Source: SVFI01 sp045588655
GTDB taxonomy: Bacteria; Bacillota; Clostridia; Lachnospirales; Lachnospiraceae
Assembly (NCBI GenBank): GCA_045588655.1
Contig: JAZNEP010000028.1
Span: 173,597 to 237,596 of the forward strand
Direction of reading: 5' to 3'
Length of the DNA stretch: 64,000 bases
A model generated the notes under the pieces. That model saw only the letters and a program-made list of their open reading frames with translations. It was not told the origin of the DNA and did not search any database. This document shows, in pieces, positions 53,740 through 62,483 of this stretch. The number at the start of each line of letters is the position of its first letter. The stretch's first letter is position 1. A program made the position numbers and the translations under genes.

Positions 53740-54825
53740 TCATTGCACTTTTCGCGCTGTCACGCTCATCCATTCACCCTGTTGCGTCACTTCCACAATT
53801 TCCATTCCGGCTTCCTTGGCCGCCTTCATAACCAGACCTTCTTTTCCGTTAATAATACCAGAGGTAATATATATCCCTCCCGGTTTTAACTGATTTACAA
53901 TCACCGGTGTGAGCAAAACCAAAACTTCTGCCAAAATATTTGCAACCACAATGTCATATTTCGCATATCCGACTCTGTCCTGAATGGACTTGTCAGAAAT
54001 AATATTCCCAATCATCATTTCAAATTTATCCGGTGCGATATTGTTCATTTCCATGTTCTCTGCTACCGCCGGCTCTGCACACGGGTCAAGATCTGTTCCG
54101 ACCGCCGACTTGATTCCGTACATCAGTGAAACAATCGCGAGAATACCACTTCCCGTTCCTACATCCAAAAGCTGCGTTTCCGGTGTAATATACTTTTTCA
54201 ACTGGCGAATGCAAAGCTGAGTTGTCTCATGCATACCCGTTCCAAACGCCGTACCCGGATCGATGTGGAGCACTTTCTTATCCTTATCTTCCTCGCGCAC
54301 CTCTTCCCACGACGGTGTCACAAGAAGATCGTCTATATAAAACTGATGGAAATATTGTTTCCAATTGTTCATCCAATCGATATCTTCCGTTTCGGATACC
54401 GTAACGGTTCCTTCGCCGATATCCATAAACATGCGCAGATCCTCGAGTTCACGTTTCATATTTTCCACAAGTACATCAATGTCTACATATTGTCCTGTAC
54501 TGACTGCAAAATAGGAATTATCCACACCGTCGGAAAGACCGGCTGTAATCGTTGGTGTTTCTGCGCCTTCTGCGCTTTTCATGCCACCGTTACCCTCAGC
54601 AGACTCGTCCTCTTCCGGAATTTCCACGAAAAAGCTAACATAGGCCACACCGTCATTTTCCGGCGCATCCGGCAGAATATCAACAAACATCTGCTCCTTT
54701 TCCCACGCTGTAAGCGGTACTTTATCTTCTATCTGTGCTCCCTCAAGGCCAAGGTCATACATCGTACTGATGATAATATCCTCCGCCTCTGCGAGCGTTT
54801 TAATCGTAAGTTTTGTCCATTTCAT
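53740..54825 (-). CDS. prmA: ribosomal protein L11 methyltransferase PrmA, with an insertion
   Basis: PrmA trimethylates ribosomal protein L11. An ATG at 54825 with TGAGGAA upstream gives 361 residues; the longer frame to 54882 would overlap the neighbouring membrane gene. The N-terminal substrate domain is followed by an extra, disordered-looking acidic and glycine-rich stretch at about residues 70-103 (EEDESAEGNGG and GAETPTITAG). The SAM domain contains DPGTAFGTGMHETT, LLDVGTGSGILAI and the NPPF-equivalent VVANILAEVL. The usual length is about 310, so the insertion accounts for the excess. Confidence 0.93.
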   Translation of the reverse strand: MKWTKLTIKTLAEAEDIIISTMYDLGLEGAQIEDKVPLTAWEKEQMFVDILPDAPENDGVAYVSFFVEIPEEDESAEGNGGMKSAEGAETPTITAGLSDGVDNSYFAVSTGQYVDIDVLVENMKRELEDLRMFMDIGEGTVTVSETEDIDWMNNWKQYFHQFYIDDLLVTPSWEEVREEDKDKKVLHIDPGTAFGTGMHETTQLCIRQLKKYITPETQLLDVGTGSGILAIVSLMYGIKSAVGTDLDPCAEPAVAENMEMNNIAPDKFEMMIGNIISDKSIQDRVGYAKYDIVVANILAEVLVLLTPVIVNQLKPGGIYITSGIINGKEGLVMKAAKEAGMEIVEVTQQGEWMSVTARKVQ

Positions 54826-54838
54826 CTTGTATTCCTCA

Positions 54839-55540
54839 CTATATAAAATTGTATGCATAAATGACAACTGCACTAACCGCAATAAATATTACACCGAAAA
54901 AAAGCGACACACCGTTCAGCATGCGTGACGTCCCTTTTTCATAAAACACCTCCGGCTTGTCCGGATTAAGAAAAATTTCCCGATATTCCCCTTCACAGAC
55001 ACAAATCATATTCGTATAGATCCCCTGACTACCCGTATAAGCCTGTCCATTGTAGTAATATTCGTAAACCGGACAATAGGTCCGCCCTCCGCTGGAGGAA
55101 TTGCTGTAATGCCACTTCACTTCCACGCACTTTCCCAGCACGGCACAGGTACATTTTTTCTGCAGCAGTTTTTCTGTTACGATTCCGATAAGCAGCAACA
55201 CTCCGACAAGCAGAAAGACTCCTGCTGCAACATTCGGTATCTGCTCCACCACTTTTTCCTTCGCCGCATCGTCTCCGAGCTGCCACATCAAAGCACACGT
55301 TACCACAATCAGTCCAACCGCTAAAAAAATAAGAAAAATCGGATTCCGAAAACCGGTTTTTATCTCGTTATACAATGCAATTAACCCAAACACAACAAAA
55401 TACTGTCCGAAAATCGCTAAAGCCCATCCGACCTGTCCTGACTTCGCCGTCAAAAGAAGCCCTGCAATTGATCCTACAAACCAAATCAAAAATAGAATAG
55501 ACACTGCCCACTCTGCGGGCGTATATTGCTTTTGATTCAT
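54839..55540 (-). CDS. membrane protein with a DUF3592-like extracellular domain
   Basis: The protein has 233 residues when started at the ATG at 55540, which has AAAGGGGG before it and lies just after a good promoter; the longer frame to 55633 begins upstream of that promoter. About four N-terminal helices (17-130) precede a soluble domain with CTCAVLGKCVEVKW, YCPVYEYYYNGQAYTG and REIFLNPDKPEVFYE, the pattern of DUF3592-type domains, followed by a final helix. The function is unknown. It lies 13 bases before prmA. Confidence 0.7.
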   Translation of the reverse strand: MNQKQYTPAEWAVSILFLIWFVGSIAGLLLTAKSGQVGWALAIFGQYFVVFGLIALYNEIKTGFRNPIFLIFLAVGLIVVTCALMWQLGDDAAKEKVVEQIPNVAAGVFLLVGVLLLIGIVTEKLLQKKCTCAVLGKCVEVKWHYSNSSSGGRTYCPVYEYYYNGQAYTGSQGIYTNMICVCEGEYREIFLNPDKPEVFYEKGTSRMLNGVSLFFGVIFIAVSAVVIYAYNFI

Positions 55541-55571
55541 ACAACGTCCCCCTTTGCCCAATTCGCCGCTC

Positions 55572-55600
55572 ATTATACCATAATTTACGTGGTGATACAA
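55572..55600 (-). promoter_or_regulatory. promoter for membrane protein-prmA-rsmE
   Basis: TTGTAT, 17 bases and TATAAT are visible on the minus strand. The -10 ends about 30 bases before the ATG at 55540. Confidence 0.78.
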
Positions 55601-55654
55601 CTTATGACGGGGTTGATATGCGCTGTATATCACATTTGGTATGTTTCCTATTCA

Positions 55655-55714
55655 AAAAATAAAGAAGGCACCACCCATAATCCTGTCGATTGATTATGTT
55701 GCAGTGCTTCCTTT
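55655..55714 (-). terminator. terminator of the heat-shock operon
   Basis: A long imperfect stem (55662-55682 with 55692-55713) is followed on the minus strand by TTTATTTTTTG, 20 bases past the dnaJ stop. Confidence 0.8.
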
Positions 55715-55733
55715 TTATCCTTTTATTCCGTAA

Positions 55734-56933
55734 TTACCGAAATAATCCTTTTTTCTTTTTCGATCCCTTGCCTCCGCCTGTTCCGGAGTCCTTCGGATCT
55801 TTCTCTTTTTTACTTTCTGTATAATTCTTTACTTCCTCAAGAGAATTACCGGTCTCTGCATCAAATTTACGAAGCAGATCTTTCGCTTCGCCGGATAGTT
55901 TTTCCGGTACTTGAACCACAAGTGTAACATAGTGATCGCCACGCGAATTTTTATCCCTAAGCGACGGTACACCTTTTCCTTTTAGTCTCACGCGAGTATC
56001 TGTCTGTGTACCTGCTTTCACATCATATACCACTCTTCCGTCTACCGTATCAATGAGGATTTCACCACCCAAAGCTGCGACTGCAAACGATACCGGAACC
56101 GTTGAATAAATATGATAATCCTGTCTCTGGAAAATCGGATGGCGTTGTACCATTACTTCTACGAGCAAATCACCCCTTGGTCCGCCGTTTACTCCCGGTT
56201 CACCTTTTTCACGGATACGTATGCTCTGTCCATGGTCAATTCCTGCCGGTATGGTTACTTGTATCTTCTTGCGATTGGTTACGTAACCACTTCCGTGACA
56301 ATCCGTACATTTGTCCTTAATTACCTGACCGCTTCCTCCACAGTCCGGACATGTCTGCACATTACGCACCGTACCGAAGAATGACTGCTGAGTAAATACT
56401 ACCTGCCCTTTTCCACCACATTTTGTACATGTAGTCTTGCTGGTTCCCGGTTTGGCACCGCTTCCCTTACAAGTCGGACAGCTATCTTTGAGATTGAGCT
56501 CAAGCTCCTTCTCTACACCAAATACAGCCTCTTCAAATGTAACACGGACACTGGTTCGAATGTTCGATCCCTTCATCGGTCCATTGCTGTTACGACGACT
56601 TCTTCCGCCCCCGAACATATCACCGAATAAATCACCGAAAATATCACTGAAATCCGCACCACTAAAGTCAAAGCCGCCGAAGCCACCTGCACCGCCGCCT
56701 TGTTCAAACGCAGCATGACCAAACTGGTCATACTGACGTTTCTTTTCCGGATCACTTAAGATTGCGTATGCTTCGGATGCTTCTTTAAACTTTTTCTCTG
56801 CTTCCTGATCCCCCGGATTCATATCCGGATGATACTTTTTGGCAAGCACTCTGTATGCTTTTTTGATTGCCGCATCATCGGCATTTTTATCTACACCTAA
56901 GACTTCATAATAGTCTCGTTTTTGTTCTGCCAT
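55734..56933 (-). CDS. dnaJ: chaperone DnaJ
   Basis: DnaJ is the Hsp40 co-chaperone that delivers clients to DnaK and stimulates its ATPase. The 399 residues have a J-domain (HPD at about residues 36-38), a glycine/phenylalanine region (GGGAGGFGGFDFSG), four zinc-ribbon motifs (CPTCKGSG, CTKCGGKG, CPDCGGSG, CTDCHGSG) and the C-terminal substrate domain. The tail is rich in Lys and Gly (GTGGGKGSKKKKG). It lies 9 bases after dnaK. Confidence 0.98.
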   Translation of the reverse strand: MAEQKRDYYEVLGVDKNADDAAIKKAYRVLAKKYHPDMNPGDQEAEKKFKEASEAYAILSDPEKKRQYDQFGHAAFEQGGGAGGFGGFDFSGADFSDIFGDLFGDMFGGGRSRRNSNGPMKGSNIRTSVRVTFEEAVFGVEKELELNLKDSCPTCKGSGAKPGTSKTTCTKCGGKGQVVFTQQSFFGTVRNVQTCPDCGGSGQVIKDKCTDCHGSGYVTNRKKIQVTIPAGIDHGQSIRIREKGEPGVNGGPRGDLLVEVMVQRHPIFQRQDYHIYSTVPVSFAVAALGGEILIDTVDGRVVYDVKAGTQTDTRVRLKGKGVPSLRDKNSRGDHYVTLVVQVPEKLSGEAKDLLRKFDAETGNSLEEVKNYTESKKEKDPKDSGTGGGKGSKKKKGLFR

Positions 56934-56942
56934 AATATTACA

Positions 56943-58808
56943 TTAAACCTCTCTGTAATCTCCGTCTACGACATCACCTTCCGGTGCGCTGTCGCCAGCC
57001 GCTCCCATATCAGGTCCAGCCTGAGCACCCTGTGCGCCTGCTGCCTGTGCCTGCTCATACATTTTTGAGAAAAGTGCCTGTGCAGAATTGGTGAGTTTTT
57101 CTTTCTTTGCGTTCATTTCAGCCACCTGCTCCGGTGTCAATTCCTGATCCTTTGTTGCATCAAGGAATGCTTTCAGATCTGCAAGATCTGCTTCTACAGG
57201 AGCTTTTTCACTGTCAGATAATTTGTCGCCCACTTCACCAAGTGCCTTTTCTGTCTGGAATGCAAATGAATCTGCGTCATTTCTTGCATCAACTGCTTCT
57301 TTACGAGCCTTATCCTGTGCTTCGTATTCTGCTGCTTCTTTTACAGCTTTATCGATTTCATCATCAGACATGTTTGAGCCTGCTGTAATTGTAATATGCT
57401 GTTCTTTTCCTGTACCAAGATCTTTTGCGGATACATTTACAATACCGTTTGCATCGATATCAAATGTAACTTCGATCTGCGGAATTCCACGTGGAGCTGG
57501 AGCAATACCGTCAAGACGGAACTGGCCCAATGATTTATTATCTCTAGCAAACTGTCTTTCACCCTGAACTACGTTGATATCAACTGCGCTCTGGTTATCA
57601 GCCGCGGTAGAGAAAATCTGGCTCTTCTTTGTAGGAATTGTTGTATTTCTTTCAATTAATCTTGTAGCTACGCCACCCATTGTCTCGATAGAGAGAGAAA
57701 GTGGAGTAACGTCCAAAAGAAGAATATCGCCTGCACCTGCATCTCCTGCAAGTTTACCACCCTGAACGGAAGCACCAAGTGCCACACATTCATCCGGATT
57801 TAATGTCTTGTTTGGCTCATGTCCTGTTAACTGTTTTACTTTATCCTGAACTGCAGGAATACGTGTCGAACCACCAACAAGTAATACCTTTCCGATTTCG
57901 GAAGCTGTAAGTCCTGCATCTTTTAATGCGTTCTGAACCGGAATTGCTGTTCTTTCCACAAGGTCATGTGTAAGCTCATCAAATTTTGCTCTGGTCAGGT
58001 TCATGTCAAAGTGAAGTGGTCCGCTTGCGTTCATGCTGATGAACGGAAGGTTAATGTTTGTTGTAGTAGCAGAAGACAACTCTTTTTTCGCCTTTTCTGC
58101 TGCTTCTTTTAATCTCTGAAGAGCCATCTTATCATTTGATAAGTCAACACCGTTTGCCGCCTTGAACTCTGCGATCATCCAATCGATGATTTTCTGGTCA
58201 AAGTCATCTCCACCGAGGCGTGTATCACCGTTTGTAGATAATACTTCGATGACACCATCGCCGATTTCGATAATAGAAACGTCGAATGTACCACCACCTA
58301 AGTCATATACCATAATCTTCTGTTCTTTTTCATTATCAAGACCGTAAGCAAGTGCTGCTGCTGTCGGCTCATTGATAATACGTTTTACTTCAAGACCTGC
58401 AATCTTACCTGCATCTTTTGTTGCCTGACGCTGTGCGTCGTTGAAATATGCCGGTACTGTAATTACAGCCTCTGTTACTTTTTCACCCAGATAACTTTCT
58501 GCATCTGATTTTAATTTCTGAAGAATCATAGCAGAAATCTGCTGTGGTGAATATTTCTTTCCATCGATGCTACGTCCATTGTCTGTACCCATATCTCTCT
58601 TAATAGATGCAATGGTGTTATCAGCGTTTGTTACTGCCTGACGCTTTGCAGGCTCACCAACAAGTCTTTCTCCGTTCTTTGTAAATGCCACTACAGACGG
58701 TGTGGTTCTTGCGCCTTCTGTATTTGCGATTACTGTAGGCTTACCACCTTCCATTACCGCTACACAACTGTTTGTTGTACCTAAGTCAATACCAATAATT
58801 TTACTCAT
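56943..58808 (-). CDS. dnaK: chaperone DnaK (Hsp70)
   Basis: DnaK is the ATP-dependent folding chaperone. The 621 residues begin with IIGIDLGTTNSCVAVM and contain AYFNDAQRQATKDAG, IINEPTAAALAYG, VYDLGGGTFDVSI and the substrate domain GDILLLDVTPLSLSIET. The C-terminal lid is followed by a Gly/Ala-rich tail ending EGDVVDGDYREV. Neighbours are the typical hrcA-grpE-dnaK-dnaJ set. AGGAGG precedes the ATG. Confidence 0.99.
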   Translation of the reverse strand: MSKIIGIDLGTTNSCVAVMEGGKPTVIANTEGARTTPSVVAFTKNGERLVGEPAKRQAVTNADNTIASIKRDMGTDNGRSIDGKKYSPQQISAMILQKLKSDAESYLGEKVTEAVITVPAYFNDAQRQATKDAGKIAGLEVKRIINEPTAAALAYGLDNEKEQKIMVYDLGGGTFDVSIIEIGDGVIEVLSTNGDTRLGGDDFDQKIIDWMIAEFKAANGVDLSNDKMALQRLKEAAEKAKKELSSATTTNINLPFISMNASGPLHFDMNLTRAKFDELTHDLVERTAIPVQNALKDAGLTASEIGKVLLVGGSTRIPAVQDKVKQLTGHEPNKTLNPDECVALGASVQGGKLAGDAGAGDILLLDVTPLSLSIETMGGVATRLIERNTTIPTKKSQIFSTAADNQSAVDINVVQGERQFARDNKSLGQFRLDGIAPAPRGIPQIEVTFDIDANGIVNVSAKDLGTGKEQHITITAGSNMSDDEIDKAVKEAAEYEAQDKARKEAVDARNDADSFAFQTEKALGEVGDKLSDSEKAPVEADLADLKAFLDATKDQELTPEQVAEMNAKKEKLTNSAQALFSKMYEQAQAAGAQGAQAGPDMGAAGDSAPEGDVVDGDYREV

Positions 58809-58869
58809 GTTCTTTCCTCCTGTTATGAATATTTTGTTATCATTTCATTGTTGATTATGCTTATTTTAA

Positions 58870-59511
58870 TTACTGCACCACAGCTACCATACTGTGTCGA
58901 ATCACCGTATCGCGATACTTGTAACCCTTAAGTAACTCCTGTGCCACAAAGCCGGTTTCATATTCTTCACTTTCCACCTGCATAACCGCATTGTGCAAGT
59001 CCGGATTAAACTCCGTTCCCACTGCTTCGATTGGTGTTACGCCAAGTGATTCCAGCTCTGTCATGAGCTGTTTGTAAATCATGTTCATTCCGTCCGCAAA
59101 TGGTTTTTCACCTTCACTAGTCGGAACGGTTTGCAAACCTCGTTCAAAGTTATCTACCACCGGTAATATTTTTTCCAAGACGTTTTTTGCACCCATGTCA
59201 AACATCTGGGCTTTTTCTTTTTCACTACGATTACGGAAATTTTCAAATTCTGCAAGCTGTCTTTTTACTTTATCTTCCAGCTCTTCAATTCTCTCTTTGG
59301 ATTTGTCCTTTTTCTTTTTATCTTTCCCAAAAAACTTGGATGTTTTCTCTTCCGATGTATCTTCGTCTTGCACCGCCTCTTCTGTAGCCTCTTCCTGCTC
59401 CGCCATCTCCTGTGTTTCTACCACATCTTCTGCATCGCATTCTTTTTCTACTGCCTTATCCTGTGCTTCTTTTATTGCCTTCTTTACTGCTTCTTCTTTT
59501 TTATCTGCCAT
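58870..59511 (-). CDS. grpE: nucleotide exchange factor GrpE
   Basis: GrpE releases ADP from DnaK. The 213 residues have a long charged N-terminus (1-75, rich in Glu, Lys and Ala), a coiled coil (RIEELEDKVKRQLAEFENFRNR region) and the C-terminal beta domain with the signature LESLGVTPIEAVGTEFNPDLHNAVM, split near 150-175. The N-terminal acidic/lysine extension is longer than in E. coli. It lies 17 bases after hrcA. Confidence 0.97.
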   Translation of the reverse strand: MADKKEEAVKKAIKEAQDKAVEKECDAEDVVETQEMAEQEEATEEAVQDEDTSEEKTSKFFGKDKKKKDKSKERIEELEDKVKRQLAEFENFRNRSEKEKAQMFDMGAKNVLEKILPVVDNFERGLQTVPTSEGEKPFADGMNMIYKQLMTELESLGVTPIEAVGTEFNPDLHNAVMQVESEEYETGFVAQELLKGYKYRDTVIRHSMVAVVQ

Positions 59512-59528
59512 TTTCTCATTCCTTTCGG

Positions 59529-60563
59529 CTATTCATTTTTATCGTATAAATTGTCAAGCTGATGCATGAGTCCTTTTAGGGAATCGACTACCTTTTCGTA
59601 ATCCATGCGTTTCGGTCCGATAATACCAATCGTTCCCCGCATTCCCTCTCCTAATTCATAGGTTGCAGTTACCACACTACAATCCTTAATCGTAGAAACC
59701 GGTGATTCTTCTCCGATGTACACTTGAATTCCTCTGCTCTCTGCGTTCGTCAACGTTTCCTGCACAAGGGAACTTAGCATTTGCTTTTCTTCAAATGTAT
59801 TAATGATCTCGCTTGCTTTCTGATTGTCTGCCAGCTCCGGATATTTGAAAATATTTTTCGCTCCGGATGTATAGATTTCCAGATCTTCATCATCCCCTTT
59901 AATGGCCTCTGCCACCGCATCAATGACGTCACTGATAATCGCTTCATGAATGCCTGCCTGCTGCTTCAACCTTTGAATCATAGCCAAATTGATTTCCGCA
60001 ATTGAAAGACCTCCCAGCGAAGTATTTAGCATGATGTTCAACTTTAGCAAAGTCTCATCATCCAAATATTCTTTGACATGAATCATATTATTTTTAATAA
60101 TATTGCCTTCCACTACAATCACTGCCACAAGCTGGTGTTTATCCACCCGCGAAAGCTGAATAAACTTTACTTTATTTCCCTGTACCGCCGGCGCCGAAAT
60201 CATAGCCGCATAGTTGGTATCATTTGCCAGCACCTTGGCTACTCTTTTTAGAAGCGTATCCATCTTCTCTTCTTTTTCAAGAAGCAGTTCTTTCATTTCG
60301 TTTACTTCTTTTTCCTTCTCCTCCATCATGGTATCCACATAAAGACGATATCCTTTATCGGAAGGAATCCGCCCTGCAGATGTGTGAGGCTGGAGAATAT
60401 AACCAAGTTCTTCCAGGTCAGCCATCTCATTTCTGATTGTAGCCGAGCTCAAGTTGAGATCCGTATATTTGGAAATCGTACGGCTTCCGACCGGCTCGCC
60501 CGTTTCTAAATAGTTGCGAACCACTGCTTGAAGAATTTTCATTTTTCGTGCATCTATTTCCAC
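59529..60563 (-). CDS. hrcA: heat-inducible transcription repressor HrcA
   Basis: HrcA represses class I heat-shock genes by binding CIRCE and needs GroE for activity. The 344 residues show the N-terminal winged helix (RKMKILQAVVRNYLETGEPV, SSATIRNEMADLEELGYI) and the GAF-like and dimer domains. The start is GTG at 60563 with AGGAAG upstream. A perfect CIRCE lies 25 bases before it, so the operon is autoregulated. Confidence 0.97.
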   Translation of the reverse strand: MEIDARKMKILQAVVRNYLETGEPVGSRTISKYTDLNLSSATIRNEMADLEELGYILQPHTSAGRIPSDKGYRLYVDTMMEEKEKEVNEMKELLLEKEEKMDTLLKRVAKVLANDTNYAAMISAPAVQGNKVKFIQLSRVDKHQLVAVIVVEGNIIKNNMIHVKEYLDDETLLKLNIMLNTSLGGLSIAEINLAMIQRLKQQAGIHEAIISDVIDAVAEAIKGDDEDLEIYTSGAKNIFKYPELADNQKASEIINTFEEKQMLSSLVQETLTNAESRGIQVYIGEESPVSTIKDCSVVTATYELGEGMRGTIGIIGPKRMDYEKVVDSLKGLMHQLDNLYDKNE

Positions 60564-60587
60564 CGTATCACTTCCTTTTCTTTTTTA

Positions 60588-60614
60588 TTAGCACTCATTT
60601 AATTCGAGTGCTAA
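60588..60614 (-). promoter_or_regulatory. CIRCE operator
   Basis: TTAGCACTC-N9-GAGTGCTAA is a perfect match to the consensus. It lies between the -10 element and the hrcA start codon, the usual place for HrcA repression. Confidence 0.98.
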
Positions 60615-60629
60615 CATTTGCTAATCATA

Positions 60630-60658
60630 GTTATATCATCACATATTTTTATTGTCAA
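60630..60658 (-). promoter_or_regulatory. sigma-A promoter of hrcA operon
   Basis: TTGACA, 17 bases and TATAAC are visible on the minus strand; the CIRCE operator begins 15 bases downstream of the -10. Confidence 0.93.
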
Positions 60659-60690
60659 CAGCAATCAAAGAAAAGAATTATGAAAAAAAT

Positions 60691-60718
60691 ATAAAAAAAG
60701 AACCCAAGATATTTGGGT
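60691..60718 (-). terminator. terminator of the RHS-linked gene cluster
   Basis: A 6-bp stem (60702-60707 with 60713-60718, 5-base loop) is followed on the minus strand by TCTTTTTTTATATTTTTTT. It separates the accessory cluster from the heat-shock promoter, 33 bases away from its -35. Confidence 0.8.
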
Positions 60719-60816
60719 AACTATTTTGACACAGACATTCACGGAGAAAGATATCTGTCATACGTATAGGTAATGGTATGAATCTCACTTTGGTCGGCCG
60801 CAATATCACGTTATAC

Positions 60817-60951
60817 GACCATACGCACCACGTTTCCTCCTTCGGCCGCTTTCGCTACACGACTCTCGTAACGGTACTAAGTCCCCACTCCGTGGTGACT
60901 AAGGACCGACGTTCGTCCAGTGCCTTTGGAAAAAACGTGGTGCGTATGGTC
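60817..60951. repeat. GC-rich 135-bp element with perfect 19-bp inverted ends
   Basis: The arms 60817-60835 and 60933-60951 are perfect inverted repeats (core CCATACGCACCACG). Inside are three smaller hairpins: 60859-60869 (ACGA/TCGT), 60880-60900 (AGTC-CCAC/GTGG-GACT) and 60903-60918 (GGAC/GTCC). The element is much richer in GC than the AT-rich DNA around it. It codes for nothing convincing. It may be a small mobile-element remnant (MITE- or IS200-end-like), a recombination site, or a structured RNA. The surrounding 60615-61036 stretch otherwise holds only the hrcA promoter and one terminator. Confidence 0.7.
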
Positions 60952-61036
60952 TGGTTAATGGTGTACTTCCTATCATCAATTTGAATATCGAAAAAATACT
61001 CACTAATTGTTGCAACTGTCGAAAAAATATTTGATT

Positions 61037-61171
61037 CTATAAAACTTTGTATAACACTACACTTCTTAATTCCTTTGTATAACCAACCAAATATTGACTA
61101 TACCAACTGAACAGAAGTCTGTACTCTGTTAAAAAAATAATTGCTAATATCATAATAATTTTAATATTCAT
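61037..61171 (-). CDS. 44-residue membrane peptide
   Basis: The reading frame has a strong ribosome-binding site (GGAGGGGG) five bases before the ATG and encodes an N-terminal hydrophobic helix (MNIKIIMILAIIFL) followed by an aromatic and basic tail (YRLLFSWYSQYLVGYTKEL). It lies 75 bases after the 196-residue gene in the RHS-linked cluster. The good ribosome-binding site supports a real gene. The function is unknown. Confidence 0.55.
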   Translation of the reverse strand: MNIKIIMILAIIFLTEYRLLFSWYSQYLVGYTKELRSVVLYKVL

Positions 61172-61246
61172 ATCCCCCTCCATTATTTAGATACTTCATT
61201 TAAGAAAGTAAATGTCAAAGAAACTTTTAATGCGTCACAAATGTAA

Positions 61247-61837
61247 TTACCAACTTTTCCTAAATATCAATTCTCGTAATCCTTTATTCATGTACATCAA
61301 CCAAACTAATGATATAAACATAAACAAGAATGTCCAAAAGAAAGAAAAAGGAAATATATGTACTGGCTTCAGAAAGACACTCAGACCTTCATCCAATTGA
61401 ATCGAATAATTATCATTTAATTTATACAATTTGCCTTCAAACATATTAATTCTTTTATTGATATTTTGAATTGCAATTATTTCACTAGGTCTTATATACT
61501 CTTTATATTCTTTTACAATATAATAATTTTGGGATGTTTTTATCAAAATATCTGATGTTTCAACCGCAAAATAAAACCCATCATAACTATCCGGAATTGC
61601 TATTCCATAATGAAATCTTCCATTTTTATCATATATTTGCAACTTACCATTCGTCAAATCCCCCACATAAATGTATCCTTTGTCATCCATATATACAATG
61701 CTTTCTTCGCAATTTATTCTATGTGGAATTTTATAGAATAATAAATCTGTTGCATTATCATACATAGCCCATAACCAAAAATTTACACTACAAATAATTA
61801 TTACAAAAAACACTACGCATATAGATAGTTTTTTCAT
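61247..61837 (-). CDS. membrane-anchored protein with beta-propeller-like repeats, unknown function
   Basis: The 196 residues start with a signal anchor (about 4-24) and contain two NHL-like strands (IVYMDDKGYIYVGD and GKLQIYDKNGRFHYGI), then a polar part, and end in a second membrane segment (about 163-183) and a basic tail. It could present a small beta-sheet domain outside the membrane. It is the fourth gene downstream of the RHS protein and lies 10 bases after the 169-residue gene. A role as a partner or immunity factor of the RHS system is inferred from position only. Confidence 0.65.
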   Translation of the reverse strand: MKKLSICVVFFVIIICSVNFWLWAMYDNATDLLFYKIPHRINCEESIVYMDDKGYIYVGDLTNGKLQIYDKNGRFHYGIAIPDSYDGFYFAVETSDILIKTSQNYYIVKEYKEYIRPSEIIAIQNINKRINMFEGKLYKLNDNYSIQLDEGLSVFLKPVHIFPFSFFWTFLFMFISLVWLMYMNKGLRELIFRKSW

Positions 61838-61847
61838 TTACATTCAC

Positions 61848-62357
61848 CTATTCTAATTTTTTACATCTATTCTTTCTATACTTATTTTTTAAATTGAAAT
61901 CAAACACTGTCCAAGTATAGGAACTTTCTCCATGCATATCAATGGATAACAAACTAGGTGTATATGTTGTCTTTTTAGTATATCCCACATATCCATCTCC
62001 AAAATTCAAATCTAATCCAGCTCCAACATAACTAGACACACTTGCCCCCATACTACCACCCCACTCTTCCAAATTTTTGTATGAGTCGGTATATGCATAT
62101 GAATTATATGTATTTACTTTTTTCTCGTTGTAATGCCCATAATCTAATCGCGCATTGTCAACTAATCTATTATATTTTCTATTTTGCATTACCAATATCA
62201 AAACTAAAAATATTATTACTAATTCTATTACCAGAACAATTTCTTCCCCAAACATAACTGCCGCGAACAATTGAAGCATTCCACCAAACAATAGTACACT
62301 ACTCAACGATACTTTCCATATAAGTCTTTTCTTTGACATTAAACGCAAATATTCCAT
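61848..62357 (-). CDS. small membrane protein, paralogue A of a tandem pair
   Basis: The 169 residues have two N-terminal membrane helices (about 13-34 and 40-57) and a soluble C-terminus with a glycine/serine stretch (GGSMGASVSSYVGAGLDL). Residues 1-76 match the first part of the neighbouring 190-residue protein: YL-x2-M-x-KK, WK, GG-x2-Q, FGE, KYN-x-LV-x-NA. The second halves differ. Its ATG directly follows the TAG that ends the in-frame extension of the upstream gene (TAGATG), so it is translationally coupled to what precedes it. It is a candidate immunity gene. Confidence 0.68.
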   Translation of the reverse strand: MEYLRLMSKKRLIWKVSLSSVLLFGGMLQLFAAVMFGEEIVLVIELVIIFLVLILVMQNRKYNRLVDNARLDYGHYNEKKVNTYNSYAYTDSYKNLEEWGGSMGASVSSYVGAGLDLNFGDGYVGYTKKTTYTPSLLSIDMHGESSYTWTVFDFNLKNKYRKNRCKKLE

Positions 62358-62483
62358 CTAGTTAACTCTCTTCCAACCATAAAAGTTAATAAACCTATCT
62401 AATCCAACTTTAAGAGCATCGTATATCTTAGTACATACTTCATCACCTTTTGTTGTAGTTGCAATCCACCATAGTTGTTTCGT
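62358..62483 (-). pseudogene. in-frame 41-codon extension of the 190-residue gene beyond its stop
   Basis: Directly after the TAA at 62484-62486, the same frame continues for 41 sense codons, with coding-like content (QLWWIATTTKGDEVC and LKVGLDRFINFYGWKRVN), and ends at a TAG that touches the ATG of the next gene. There is no start codon of its own. The likely explanation is that the upstream gene once ran through and was cut by a nonsense mutation; stop-codon read-through or a sequencing error would look the same. Confidence 0.5.

Noticed and set aside
60761..60810. Short minus-strand peptide frame ending YTYDRYLSP next to the palindrome
   Set aside because: It recalls RHS-type YD patterns but is only about 23 codons, without a start codon, so no gene is called.
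60778..60984. 68-residue plus-strand frame across the GC-rich palindrome
   Set aside because: It lies almost wholly within the inverted-repeat element, is on the opposite strand to the cluster, and has no ribosome-binding site.
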